From Clostridium sp. LS (GTDB taxonomy: Bacteria; Bacillota; Clostridia; Clostridiales; Clostridiaceae), in contig NZ_AUUU01000041.1 of NCBI RefSeq assembly GCF_002760435.1, forward strand, positions 1 through 64,000: a stretch of 64,000 nt of DNA, given 5' to 3'. Both the position numbers and the translations under genes were made by a program. Below, one piece after another: positions 53,276-62,143 of this stretch. Numbering within the stretch: position 1 is the stretch's first letter; each line of letters starts with the position of its first letter. Below the pieces are notes generated by a model. It saw only the letters and a program-made list of their open reading frames with translations. It did not search any database and had not been told where the DNA came from.

Positions 53276-54778
53276 ATGAGTAGTTTATTTTATAAAGATA
53301 TTTCAATTAATGAATATGTGTCAGGGTGTCTTTTATGTAATGATGCACCTTGCAGCAAAGCATGTCCTAATTCACTTAAAGCGGATAGTATTATTCGTTC
53401 CTTGAGATTTGAAAATAAGGCTGGGGCAGTAAATAAACTGCCACATCCACTTCCTTGTGAAACTTGCGGAACAAAACTATGTAAAGAAGCTTGCTTAAAA
53501 GGAAAAATTAATGAAGCAGTACCAATTGATAAAATAATGAAAGCAATTTCAACTGAACCTAAAATAAAGGAGGAAGAAGTTGATTTATCTATAGATTTTT
53601 GCGGAGCGAACTGTGAGAATCCATTTTTCCTTTCTTCATCTGTAGTTGGAAGTAATTATGAGATGGTAGCAAAGGCATTTGAAATGGGCTGGGCAGGAGT
53701 TGCGTTTAAGACAATCGGTATGTTTGTGCCCAAGGAAGTTTCACCAAGGTTTGCTACTTTAACAAAGGAAAACCTGCCTTTTATTGGATTTAAAAACATA
53801 GAACAAATTTCAGATCACACATTGGAGGAGAATATTGATTTTATAAAGAAATTGAAAGAGAATTACCCAACTAAAATTATAGTTGCATCAATAATGGGAC
53901 AAAATGATGAAGAGTGGACAAAATTAGCAAAGCTGATGACAGAAGCTGGCGCAGATATTATTGAATGTAATTTCTCATGCCCACATATGACCGGTGAAGG
54001 CTTAGGTTCTGATGTTGGGCAAAACCCAGAGCTAGTAGCTCAATATACTAAAGCAACTAGAAAAGGAACAAACTTACCTATTCTTGCCAAGATGACACCG
54101 AACATTGGAAATATGGAAATACCAGCAATGGCTGCAATGAAATCAGGTGCAACAGGAATAGCAGCAATTAATACAATTAAAAGTATTATGAATGTAAATT
54201 TAGAAAGCTTTGCTTCAGAACCAAACGTAGAAGGTAAGACTAGCGTTGGAGGATATTCAGGTAAAGCGGTAAAACCAATTGCACTTCGTTTTATCCATGA
54301 TATGAAAAATTGTGAAGATTTAAAGAGTGCTCCAATAAGCGGAATGGGTGGTATTGAAACATGGAAAGATGCAGCTGAATTTCTAGCTTTAGGATGCGAA
54401 AATTTACAAATTACAACATCAGTTATGCAGTATGGTTATAGAGTTATTGATGATTTAATTAGTGGGATGAAATTATACTTAAGTTCTCAAGGATATAAAA
54501 ATATATCTGATATTATTGGTAAAGCTCTACCTAATATTGTTCCGGCAGACAAGCTGGAAAGGGATAGTATATGCTATCCAAGGTTTGATAGAGAGAAATG
54601 TGTAGGCTGCGAACGATGCTACTTATCTTGTTATGATGGTGGACATCAAGCAATAAAAATAGATGAAAAATCAAATAAGCCTATTCTTATAGCTGATAAG
54701 TGTGTGGGATGCCAATTATGTGTTACTGTATGTCCAGCACAAGCAATTTCATCAGGTAAAAGAGTAAAAAATAAATGA
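53276..54778 (+). CDS. pydA: Ferredoxin-dependent dihydropyrimidine dehydrogenase with N-terminal Fe-S domain
   Basis: This protein of about 500 residues has an N-terminal two-cluster domain (about 15-90: C-x2-C-x4-C-x3-C, then a second C-x2-C-x4-C-x3-C). An FMN TIM barrel (about 100-415) follows, with DFCGANCENPFFLSSS and the catalytic Cys in NFSCPHMTGEGLG. The C-terminal 2[4Fe-4S] ferredoxin domain has CVGCERCYLSC and CVGCQLCVTVCP. The FAD/NADPH domains of mammalian DPD are absent and no separate PreT subunit is present. Electrons must come from ferredoxin or another Fe-S donor. ATG 53276 is 7 bases after GGAGGA. ATG 53270 is too close. Confidence 0.93.
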   Translation: MSSLFYKDISINEYVSGCLLCNDAPCSKACPNSLKADSIIRSLRFENKAGAVNKLPHPLPCETCGTKLCKEACLKGKINEAVPIDKIMKAISTEPKIKEEEVDLSIDFCGANCENPFFLSSSVVGSNYEMVAKAFEMGWAGVAFKTIGMFVPKEVSPRFATLTKENLPFIGFKNIEQISDHTLEENIDFIKKLKENYPTKIIVASIMGQNDEEWTKLAKLMTEAGADIIECNFSCPHMTGEGLGSDVGQNPELVAQYTKATRKGTNLPILAKMTPNIGNMEIPAMAAMKSGATGIAAINTIKSIMNVNLESFASEPNVEGKTSVGGYSGKAVKPIALRFIHDMKNCEDLKSAPISGMGGIETWKDAAEFLALGCENLQITTSVMQYGYRVIDDLISGMKLYLSSQGYKNISDIIGKALPNIVPADKLERDSICYPRFDREKCVGCERCYLSCYDGGHQAIKIDEKSNKPILIADKCVGCQLCVTVCPAQAISSGKRVKNK

Positions 54779-54818
54779 TTTAAATAAATATGAGAAAGAA
54801 TTAAAGGGGGATATTGAT

Positions 54819-56039
54819 ATGTTAACTTGTAACAAAGAAAGACTTCAAGACAAAATCACAACTTTTAGTAAATTTGGAGATACAGGAAAGGGTGGAATCA
54901 CAAGATTGTCTTTATCACCAGCGGCTTTAGAGGCTAGAGAAGAATTTTGCAGAAGATGTAAAGCACTTGGAATGGATATAAAAACAGATGATATGGCAAA
55001 TATCTATGCAACTATTCAAGGAGAAGAAAATTTACCTGCAATTATGATGGGGTCTCATGCTGATTCAGTTAAACAAGGCGGAAATTACGATGGTATTTTA
55101 GGAGTTCTTACTGCTTTAGAAGCAGCAGAAACTATAGTAACAGAAAAAATTCCTCATAAGCATCCAATTACGGTAGTTATATGGACTAATGAAGAAGGTG
55201 CACGTTTTGAACCTGCAATGATGTCCTCTGGGGTTATAACAGGTAAGTTTGATAAAGATGTTATGTTAGCTTCTAAGGATACAGAAGGAGTAACTTTTAA
55301 AGAAGCATTAGAAGCTAGTGGGTATATGGGTGATATTGAAAATAGAATGACTCCTGAAAAATACAGGGCATTAGTTGAATTACATGTGGAACAAGGCCCA
55401 GTTTTAGAAGATGAAAAAATAGATATCGGGGTTGTTGAAGGTGTCTGCGGAATGATTAACTATGAGTTTACATTTGTAGGGCAAGCTGATCATGCTGGAA
55501 CAACACCAATGAAATATAGAAAAGATGCTTTATATGCAGCAGTAAAGACTATACAATATCTTCATGATGAACTTGATAAACTTGATAGCAAATTAGTTTA
55601 TACAACAGGTAAGATATCAGCTCATCCCAATATTCATACTATTATACCTGATATTGTTAAGTTTACCTTGGATGCAAGACATCAAGATCCTGAGGTAATT
55701 AATCAAGTTCTTGAAATAATTAAGGCAATTCCAAAAGTTGTTGAGAAATGCGAAGCAAGCTATGAAGAAGCATGGTCACGTAAAACAGTACGTTTCTACT
55801 CTGAATTTATAGACTATGTTGAAAAAAATGCTAAAGAATTTGGATATTCTACTAAGAGAATGTACAGCGGTCCAGGACACGATGCTCAATTTATTACAGA
55901 TATAATTCCTACTACAATGATTTTTGTTCCAAGTGAAAAAGGGCATAGTCATTGTGAGAAAGAGTTTACACCATTAGAAAATTGCTGGAAGGGCGCAAAT
56001 GTTCTATTACAAACCATTTTAGATATTGATAAAAATTAA
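54819..56039 (+). CDS. pydC: N-carbamoyl-beta-alanine amidohydrolase (M20 ureidopropionase type)
   Basis: The 406-residue M20/hydantoinase-carbamoylase enzyme has GSHADSVKQGGNYDG, WTNEEGARFEP, ELHVEQGPVLE, DARHQDPEV and SGPGHDAQF. It cleaves the ureido group to give beta-alanine, CO2 and ammonia. The catalytic pattern is also shared with allantoate amidohydrolases, but the gene order (pydB, pydA, then this) settles the likely role. AAAGGGGG precedes the ATG. Confidence 0.92.
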   Translation: MLTCNKERLQDKITTFSKFGDTGKGGITRLSLSPAALEAREEFCRRCKALGMDIKTDDMANIYATIQGEENLPAIMMGSHADSVKQGGNYDGILGVLTALEAAETIVTEKIPHKHPITVVIWTNEEGARFEPAMMSSGVITGKFDKDVMLASKDTEGVTFKEALEASGYMGDIENRMTPEKYRALVELHVEQGPVLEDEKIDIGVVEGVCGMINYEFTFVGQADHAGTTPMKYRKDALYAAVKTIQYLHDELDKLDSKLVYTTGKISAHPNIHTIIPDIVKFTLDARHQDPEVINQVLEIIKAIPKVVEKCEASYEEAWSRKTVRFYSEFIDYVEKNAKEFGYSTKRMYSGPGHDAQFITDIIPTTMIFVPSEKGHSHCEKEFTPLENCWKGANVLLQTILDIDKN

Positions 56040-56047
56040 TGTGAGAG

Positions 56048-56093
56048 ATGCCAATTTTATGATAATCATACCATAGAATTGGCATTTATTTTT
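56048..56093 (+). terminator. Terminator of the pyrimidine cluster
   Basis: ATGCCAATTTTAT / ATAGAATTGGCAT, then TTATTTTTTT. Confidence 0.88.
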
Positions 56094-56240
56094 TTATAAA
56101 TATTAGACCATTTTTTACAGTCGCAAAACTAAAGATAACTCCTTGCAGAAATTTTATCTATAGGCATTTAAGAAGAATAAATATTCTATTAAAAGACAAA
56201 TCTAAGATTATGACTTATGTATCTAAATGGAGGAGTACAA

Positions 56241-57314
56241 ATGAAAGTGCTAAGAAAAAGATTATTACTTAAAGTGATAGTAATTACTTTACTTATAAAT
56301 ATTCTACAAGGTGCTGCGCGTGCAGAAATAAAAGATAATGGAAATGCTCCAATTAGGGTTGGAGTATTTCTATATGATTTAAATGATCCATTTTTTTCAA
56401 TGATTAAAGAAAGTTTAATGAACATTGAAAAAGAAAAAGGAAATAAAGTTGAATTTACTTTTTTTGATGCTAAGGGAAATCAATATACTCAAAATGAAAG
56501 TATAGATAATGCACTTAGCAGCCATTTTGATGCACTAATAGTTAATCTAGTAGATCAAGAATTAAATACAATACAAGGAATTCTTAATAAAGTTTTTGAA
56601 AAGAATATTCCATTAATTATATATGCTGATCCAAATCAAGAATTATTAAATTATGTTAGAACTTATAAACGGGCAATTTTTGTAGCTACAGATACTAAAC
56701 AAGCTGGTTTATTGCAGGGAAAAATTCTTATAAATTTATGGGAATCAAATAAGGAATCAATGGATAAGAATAAAGATAATATTTTGCAATATATTATGTT
56801 TCATGGTGATCCTGACAGTCCAGAAGCTATTGCAAGAACAAAAGATGTTATATCAACCCTTAATCAAGCAGGTATAAAAACACAGCAGCTTTCATTAACT
56901 TATTGTGACTGGAAAGAAGAATGTGCTGAAAATTCCATGGGATTACAGTTTTTAAATTTTGGTAACAAAATTGAAGCAATAATAGCCAATAATGATGCTA
57001 TGGCAATTGGAGCTATAAAAACTTTACAAAAATATGGATATAATAAAGGTGACAAAGCAAAAACTATCCCTGTTGTTGGAATTGATGGAATAACAGAAGC
57101 TAAAGAGTTTATTAAAAATGGTTTTATGGCTGGCACAGTTATTCAAGATCCTCGAGATAAAGCTGAAGTTTTTTACAATGCATCCATTAATATGGTATCA
57201 GGTGAATCACCACTTGCCAATACAAAATTTAAATTCGATGAAACAGGTATTGTGGTGCGATTGCCATATTATGAGTATCCAGGAGTATCGGATACAATTA
57301 ATTTTGCTAAATAG
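56241..57314 (+). CDS. Galactose/glucose-binding protein MglB-like, orphan
   Basis: The 357-residue protein has a Sec signal peptide (cut near ARA-EI) without a lipobox Cys. Its Peripla_BP fold starts IRVGVFLYDLNDPFF. It includes the MglB-type loop FHGDPDSPEAIAR (sugar contact), AIIANNDAMAIGAI and VVGIDG. It should bind D-galactose or D-glucose. No mgl ATPase or permease is beside it. In clostridia such lone proteins can pair with a histidine kinase as a sensor, but no kinase is adjacent. GGAGGAG precedes ATG 56241. Confidence 0.87.
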   Translation: MKVLRKRLLLKVIVITLLINILQGAARAEIKDNGNAPIRVGVFLYDLNDPFFSMIKESLMNIEKEKGNKVEFTFFDAKGNQYTQNESIDNALSSHFDALIVNLVDQELNTIQGILNKVFEKNIPLIIYADPNQELLNYVRTYKRAIFVATDTKQAGLLQGKILINLWESNKESMDKNKDNILQYIMFHGDPDSPEAIARTKDVISTLNQAGIKTQQLSLTYCDWKEECAENSMGLQFLNFGNKIEAIIANNDAMAIGAIKTLQKYGYNKGDKAKTIPVVGIDGITEAKEFIKNGFMAGTVIQDPRDKAEVFYNASINMVSGESPLANTKFKFDETGIVVRLPYYEYPGVSDTINFAK

Positions 57315-57358
57315 AAAAGCTAATCTTATGATACTGAGGTCATAAGATTAGCTTTTCT
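57313..57358. terminator. Bidirectional terminator
   Basis: Nineteen-base arms (AGAAAAGCTAATCTTATGA and complement) pair perfectly. Six T follow on the plus strand. It ends both the mglB-like gene and the minus-strand 61-residue gene. Confidence 0.93.
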
Positions 57359-57542
57359 ATTTTTTCAAGTCCTCCTTTATTCTTTTTTCTGCAGAATTTT
57401 CTCTATCTATATTAGCTAACCCTAATTTATACGGACCATAGGCTAATATGGTATCAATATTCTTAGTTAAATCTTCTTGAAATTCATTAACTTCTTCAGT
57501 CTTTCCTAGTTCTTTGTTTATTTCTTTTTTATTATCAATCAT
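57357..57542 (-). CDS. Small acidic hypothetical protein
   Basis: The 61-residue protein is strongly charged (many Glu, Lys, Asp) with no Cys and one central less polar stretch, TILAYGPYKLGLANI. GAGGAG is well placed before the ATG, and the stop falls in the shared terminator. The protein is probably a soluble helical protein. I recognise no family. Confidence 0.55.
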   Translation of the reverse strand: MIDNKKEINKELGKTEEVNEFQEDLTKNIDTILAYGPYKLGLANIDRENSAEKRIKEDLKK

Positions 57543-57637
57543 AATGATTTCTCCTCAAAATTTAATGAATTTGAATTTGCCGGTATTTACATAAAATTAA
57601 TTTTGTGCAGAGTTTTAATGGATGCACGCAGTTTATG

Positions 57638-57692
57638 CATAAAAACCACGCATAAGTAAAAATTAATTTGATTAATATGCATGGTTTTTATG
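57638..57692 (-). terminator. Terminator of the CBS gene
   Basis: CATAAAAACCACGCAT / ATGCATGGTTTTTATG, one mismatch. Confidence 0.7.
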
Positions 57693-57700
57693 TTTAATAA

Positions 57701-58135
57701 TTAAATGTGATTATTAGTTCCAGGCTCTGATATATTTTTTAGTGCAACTTCAGCATTATCTTGTAAGTTAGGCTCTTGTGAAATATCTCCTAGTGCAACT
57801 ATACCAACAAGATTGTTATTATCAACAATAGGTAATCTTCTTACTTGGTGCCTGCTCATTAATCTTACAGCTTCATGAACATCCATATCTGGACTTCCTG
57901 TCACAGGATTTGAAGTCATAAAATCACAAATTTTTTGTTGACTTGCATTAGCACCAGATGCTACAGCATTTAAAGTAATATCCCTATCTGTAATTATTCC
58001 AACTAATTTTCCGGAATCATCACATACAGGTATTGAACCTACATCAAATTGTCTCATCATTTGAGCAGCTCTTTCAATAGAATCTGCTGAATTTAAATTT
58101 ACTATATCTTTTGACATTACATCTTTTATTTGCAT
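57701..58135 (-). CDS. Tandem CBS-domain protein (YhcV-like)
   Basis: The 144-residue protein is made of two CBS motifs forming one Bateman module (about 1-58 and 68-125), with DVMSKDIVNL, GIITDRDITL, DFMTSNPVTG and GIVALGDIS. It binds an adenosyl ligand in homologs. There is no fused enzyme. Start ATG 58135 follows TAGGAGGTG. An in-frame GTG at 58144 is inside this site. Role unknown, perhaps a stress or sporulation regulator. Confidence 0.88.
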   Translation of the reverse strand: MQIKDVMSKDIVNLNSADSIERAAQMMRQFDVGSIPVCDDSGKLVGIITDRDITLNAVASGANASQQKICDFMTSNPVTGSPDMDVHEAVRLMSRHQVRRLPIVDNNNLVGIVALGDISQEPNLQDNAEVALKNISEPGTNNHI

Positions 58136-58283
58136 TATATCCACCTCCTAAAATATATTTCCCAATGGATGAACATTTTATTATTAAAAATTTTGGTATA
58201 AAAATATAAAATAGTATATTGATAAATCTATATTTTGATATAATGTATATAAGAATAACTATTTAGGAAAAAGGTGTATACTA

Positions 58284-58799
58284 ATGTGCGAAATAATGAG
58301 TGATTCTTCTGATGAAGTTATAGAGAAGGTGTCAAGGCTTTTAAATGAGTTAGATATTGATTTCAAATTATATAAGCATAAAGAAGTTTTTACTATTGAT
58401 GATATTGATAATTTAGCTATAAAATTTGATGGGATATATTGCAAAAATCTTTTTTTGAGAAATAGTAAAGGGGATGTACATTATCTTCTTATTATAAAAG
58501 ATAGTAAAAAAGCTGATCTTAAGCGATTGGCAAGGGAGATAGGAAGCACAAGGTTATCCTTTGCAAGCGACGAAGTTTTACATGAATACCTTGTTTTAAA
58601 GCCTGGGTCTGTAACACCTTTTGGTCTGATTAATGATTTAAATAGCGAAGTAGTAGTATTATTAGATAGTGATTTAGTAGGATTAGATAAAATTAACTTT
58701 CATCCTAATATTAATACTGCAACTATTACAGTATCCTATGAAGGTTTGAATAAATTTTTGAAATATCGAGGTAATATGGTGAATATAGTTAAAATATAA
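58284..58799 (+). CDS. YbaK/ProXp-type aminoacyl-tRNA deacylase
   Basis: The 171-residue YbaK/EbsC fold protein has KHKEVFTIDDIDN near residues 32-44, the catalytic-type Lys in IYCKNLFLRNSKGD, and PGSVTPFGLIND as in prolyl-tRNA-editing ProX/PrdX proteins. It likely clears Ala or Cys from tRNA-Pro. AAGGTG precedes ATG 58284. Monocistronic. Confidence 0.88.
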   Translation: MCEIMSDSSDEVIEKVSRLLNELDIDFKLYKHKEVFTIDDIDNLAIKFDGIYCKNLFLRNSKGDVHYLLIIKDSKKADLKRLAREIGSTRLSFASDEVLHEYLVLKPGSVTPFGLINDLNSEVVVLLDSDLVGLDKINFHPNINTATITVSYEGLNKFLKYRGNMVNIVKI

Positions 58800-58924
58800 A
58801 ATAAGCATTGAACCATTTCTCTTTTAATTACATTTTCTCTAAGAATAAGTTTATGATGGTGAACTTAAAATAAGTAATTGAATATAATATATAATGAGGA
58901 AGCTATAATTTAAAGGAGAATTAA

Positions 58925-60187
58925 ATGAAAGTAATAGTTATAGGCGGAGGATGGGCAGGTTGTTCAGCCGCACTAGAGGCAGTAAAACAAGGGGCAGAAG
59001 TCGAGTTATATGAAAGAACTGATTTATTACTCGGAGTTGGAAATGTAGGCGGCATTATGAGAAATAATGGAAGGTTTACTGCTGCAGAAGAACTGATAAA
59101 TCTTGGTGCTGGAGAATTTATTGAGATAATGGATTCTATAGCTATTCATAAAAATGTAGATTTTCCTGGACATAAACATGCTTATTTATGTGATGTTGGA
59201 AGAGCAGAACCTATTGTTAGAAGGCTTTTGATAAATAAAGGAATAAGAATTTTTTTCCAAAGTAGGGTGACAGACGTCGTAAAGGAAGGAAATAAAATTG
59301 AATCGGTAGCATTATCAAATAAAAAAACCATAACAGGGGATGTATTTATAGAAACTACAGGCTCAACGGGATCAATGCCTAACTGTGTAAAATATGGTAA
59401 TGGGTGCGTAATGTGCACGCTAAGGTGTCCTAGTTTTGGTGCCAGAGTAAGTATAAGTAATAAAGCAGGAGTAAATGACTTATCAGGTGAAAGAGCAAAT
59501 GGAATAAAGGGTGCAATGAGTGGTTCATGTGAATTTCCCAGAGAATCTCTATCTAATGAAATATTAAATGATTTGGATAAAAGTGGAGTGGTGGTAATAC
59601 CAATACCCAAAGAAGATATTCACTTGGAAAAATTAGAGCAAAAGGTATGTCAACAATATGCAACCTTAGAATTTGGTGAAAATATTATTTTGTTAGATAC
59701 TGGACGAATAAAACTTATGACTTCACATTATCCAATAGATAAGTTAAGAAAAATTAAAGGGCTAGAAAATGTAATATATGTTGATCCACTAGCAGGAAGT
59801 AATGGTAATTCAATTAGATACTTAGGAGCAGCACCTAGAAGTAATGAAATGAAGGTAGATGGAATAGAAAATCTATTTTGTGGAGGTGAGAAGTCAGGAT
59901 TTTTTGTAGGTCACACTGAAGCAATGGCTACGGGAACTCTAGCTGGATACAATGCAGTTCAATATTTAAAGAAGAAAAAATTATTAGAACTACCAAGAGA
60001 GTTATCCATTGGTGATATTATTGCATATGCAAATGATAAGTTAAAGGAAGGCAATATGAGTGAAAGACATACATTTTCAGGTGCAGATTATTTCGAAAGA
60101 ATGAAGAGTTTAGGATTATATATTACTAACAAGGATAAAATAAAATCAAAGGTTTCAAGTTTGAATTTATTGAATATTTTTTCATAG
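58925..60187 (+). CDS. GidA/TrmFO-like FAD-dependent oxidoreductase, unknown substrate
   Basis: The 420-residue flavoprotein has VIVIGGGWAGCSAALEA for the FAD dinucleotide site at the N-terminus. FIETTGSTGSMPNC and a Cys-rich GNGCVMCTLRCPSFG follow in the middle. The C-terminal FCGGEKSGFFVGHTEAMATGTLAGYNA resembles the MnmG/TrmFO end (CGE..GxxG). The tRNA-modifying enzymes are longer (MnmG) or lack this Cys cluster. Its substrate may be a small molecule or tRNA. AAAGGAG precedes the ATG. No operon partner. Confidence 0.78.
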   Translation: MKVIVIGGGWAGCSAALEAVKQGAEVELYERTDLLLGVGNVGGIMRNNGRFTAAEELINLGAGEFIEIMDSIAIHKNVDFPGHKHAYLCDVGRAEPIVRRLLINKGIRIFFQSRVTDVVKEGNKIESVALSNKKTITGDVFIETTGSTGSMPNCVKYGNGCVMCTLRCPSFGARVSISNKAGVNDLSGERANGIKGAMSGSCEFPRESLSNEILNDLDKSGVVVIPIPKEDIHLEKLEQKVCQQYATLEFGENIILLDTGRIKLMTSHYPIDKLRKIKGLENVIYVDPLAGSNGNSIRYLGAAPRSNEMKVDGIENLFCGGEKSGFFVGHTEAMATGTLAGYNAVQYLKKKKLLELPRELSIGDIIAYANDKLKEGNMSERHTFSGADYFERMKSLGLYITNKDKIKSKVSSLNLLNIFS

Positions 60188-60211
60188 CAGAATTTTGTAT
60201 TATTTGCGCAT

Positions 60212-60248
60212 ATGGCTGAAATTTAGAATATATCTATATTTCGGCCAT
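60212..60248 (+). terminator. Terminator of the flavoprotein gene
   Basis: ATGGCTGAAAT / ATTTCGGCCAT (one G-U), then TAAATTTTAT. Confidence 0.7.
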
Positions 60249-60302
60249 TAAATTTTATAGATAATTAATTAGATTAACTTTAGAATGAAATGATAAAGTA
60301 AA

Positions 60303-60326
60303 AGCCCTCCTAGGCGATAGAGGGCT
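60303..60326 (-). terminator. Minus-strand terminator with no known gene
   Basis: AGCCCTC / GAGGGCT. On the minus strand it is followed by TTTTACTTTAT. Confidence 0.5.
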
Positions 60327-60630
60327 AATATAAATTGGAATTGGTTAAATAAAAAAGTCACTTATATTTTATATTTCATTAATAGTATATAAAATTTAAA
60401 TGGAGATATTCTAATTATTAGTTGTTAATACAAGAAATTTACTGCTATATTCACAGGTAATTTAAGCAATATAAATTTAAAGGAATTATATCCATAAAAT
60501 TATAGAGAATGCATTTATTGTAGCAATTTCTTATGAATTTATAAGTGCAACAAAAAGGATAATAAATATCTGTGATATAATAAAACAGTTAGATAATTAA
60601 ATTACTATAGAAGAGATAGGATGAATATTA

Positions 60631-61197
60631 ATGGATTTAAAGCAATTAAGTAATGAAGAAATTGAAAATATTTATTATAAACATATGATAACAGATTTTC
60701 CCCAAGGGGAATTAAAGCCTCTTTCTTCAATAATAAAGCTAATTAAAAGAAAAAAATACATATGTTATGGTTTGTATGATAATAGCGAATTAGTAGCTTA
60801 TGCGTGTTTAGTTACTTCAAAATCATATTTATTAATTGACTATTATGCTGTATGTGAACAATATAGAAGTAAAGGTATAGGAAGTAAGTTTTTAGGTATG
60901 TTAAAGAACATTAGTAAAAGCTATAATGGAATTATAGTAGAAGTCGAGAGCCTTGAATATGCTCCAAGTGAAGCAGAAAGATTAGTCAGGCGAAGAAGAA
61001 TAGAGTTTTATAAGAAAAATGGAATGAATATGACAAACATTTTGAGTATATTATTTAATGTTGAGTATTCAATTATGTGTCTATGTAATATTCCATTAGA
61101 AGATTCAGATGTCTATGAAGCAGTCCAAACTATATATAAAGAAATTATTCCAAGCAACTATTTTTCAAAATATGTTGAAATAAGTTATTTAAAATAA
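60631..61197 (+). CDS. GNAT-family N-acetyltransferase
   Basis: The 188-residue protein has a GNAT fold with the acetyl-CoA loop QYRSKGIGSKFL (R/Q-x-x-G-x-G/A) at about 85-96. FYKKNGM near residue 127 is typical of motif B. The substrate is unknown. AGGATGA precedes the ATG. It stands alone. Confidence 0.82.
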   Translation: MDLKQLSNEEIENIYYKHMITDFPQGELKPLSSIIKLIKRKKYICYGLYDNSELVAYACLVTSKSYLLIDYYAVCEQYRSKGIGSKFLGMLKNISKSYNGIIVEVESLEYAPSEAERLVRRRRIEFYKKNGMNMTNILSILFNVEYSIMCLCNIPLEDSDVYEAVQTIYKEIIPSNYFSKYVEISYLK

Positions 61198-61235
61198 CTT
61201 ACTGAATTAGCAGATTTAAAATATATTGAATATGA

Positions 61236-61276
61236 TAGAGCCGTATTAATTCACTATTCTTATTAATACGGCTCTA
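61236..61276 (+). terminator. Hairpin after the GNAT gene
   Basis: TAGAGCCGTATTAAT / ATTAATACGGCTCTA perfect 15-bp stem, weak T-tract. Confidence 0.7.
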
Positions 61277-61386
61277 ATTAACTATTTCATAAAAATCATT
61301 AAATAAAAAATGAATGAAAGACAGGTAAATTAGTAAAACTATACTTGTTCTAAATAAAATATATTTGTGATGGAGAATTTAAAATT

Positions 61387-62070
61387 ATGAATAACGGAAT
61401 TATTAAAATTGATGATTTATTAGATGTAATAATAAAAAGAAGAAAAATGATAATTTGTTTAACAATAATTGCAACAATACTTTCTGCATTTGTCAGTTTT
61501 GTTATTATTCCGCCTAAATATGTAGCAGCTACTAAAGTATTTATAGGAAAAGAATTAAATAATCAGGGGCAAGAACAAAGTTATAATACTAATGATGTAC
61601 AAATGTATCAAAAGCTTATAAAAACTTATGCGGAAATAATTCAAACTAATGACTTAATTCAAAGAGCAATTAACTCAAGTAATTTAGATTTAAAGTCAGA
61701 AAATGTACTTAATACATTAAGTGTGAATCCAAGAACAGATACTCAAATTTTAGAAATAAGCTATATAAGTGCCAATAAAGCATTGGCAAGCGATGTAGTA
61801 AGTGCGGTGACGAATGAATTTATTAGAACATCTAAAGAAATAATACCTAATGGAAATGTGAGAGTAATTGAAAGTGTGAAGGTACCGGAAAACCCTATCA
61901 GTCCCAATAAAAAATTATATATAGGTATTGCTTTCTTAGTTGGTTTAATAGGCAGTATAGGATTGAGTTTTTTACTAGAATTTATGGATAATACATTTAA
62001 GACTAGAGAGCAAATTGAAGAACTTTTAGGTATACCTGTCTTAGGAACAATTCCTGATGGAAATAAGTAG
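61387..62070 (+). CDS. cpsC: Polysaccharide chain-length determinant (Wzz/CpsC/CapA family)
   Basis: The 227-residue protein has two membrane helices (about 20-40 and 177-197) around an extracellular domain of about 130 residues (PPKYVAATKVFIGKEL ...). The Pro-rich segment PENPISPNKK before the second helix is the family hallmark. It controls chain length and activates the BY-kinase encoded next. GATGGAG precedes the ATG. It begins a three-gene set with the kinase and phosphatase. Confidence 0.9.
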   Translation: MNNGIIKIDDLLDVIIKRRKMIICLTIIATILSAFVSFVIIPPKYVAATKVFIGKELNNQGQEQSYNTNDVQMYQKLIKTYAEIIQTNDLIQRAINSSNLDLKSENVLNTLSVNPRTDTQILEISYISANKALASDVVSAVTNEFIRTSKEIIPNGNVRVIESVKVPENPISPNKKLYIGIAFLVGLIGSIGLSFLLEFMDNTFKTREQIEELLGIPVLGTIPDGNK

Positions 62071-62143
62071 ACAGTTAAGAGAATGTTGGGAATCAAACTA
62101 ATTTGATTTCTATTTTCATTAAATCTTAGAAGGGCGTGAGAGT

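Larger units (their letters stand above)
60188..60630. other. Gene-free region (443 bp) with two hairpins
   Basis: It holds the terminator hairpin 60212-60248 of the flavoprotein gene and a GC-rich hairpin 60303-60326 whose T-run lies on the minus strand. No coding frame is seen on either strand. The right end is the promoter area of the acetyltransferase. Confidence 0.4.

Noticed and set aside
59182-59610. 142-codon open frame antisense to the flavoprotein gene
   Set aside because: It lies inside the FAD-oxidoreductase gene, which has strong motifs. The antisense reading has no domain or ribosome site.
61761-62096. 111-codon open frame on the minus strand in the chain-length gene
   Set aside because: Antisense shadow of the Wzz-like gene. 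No start signal.
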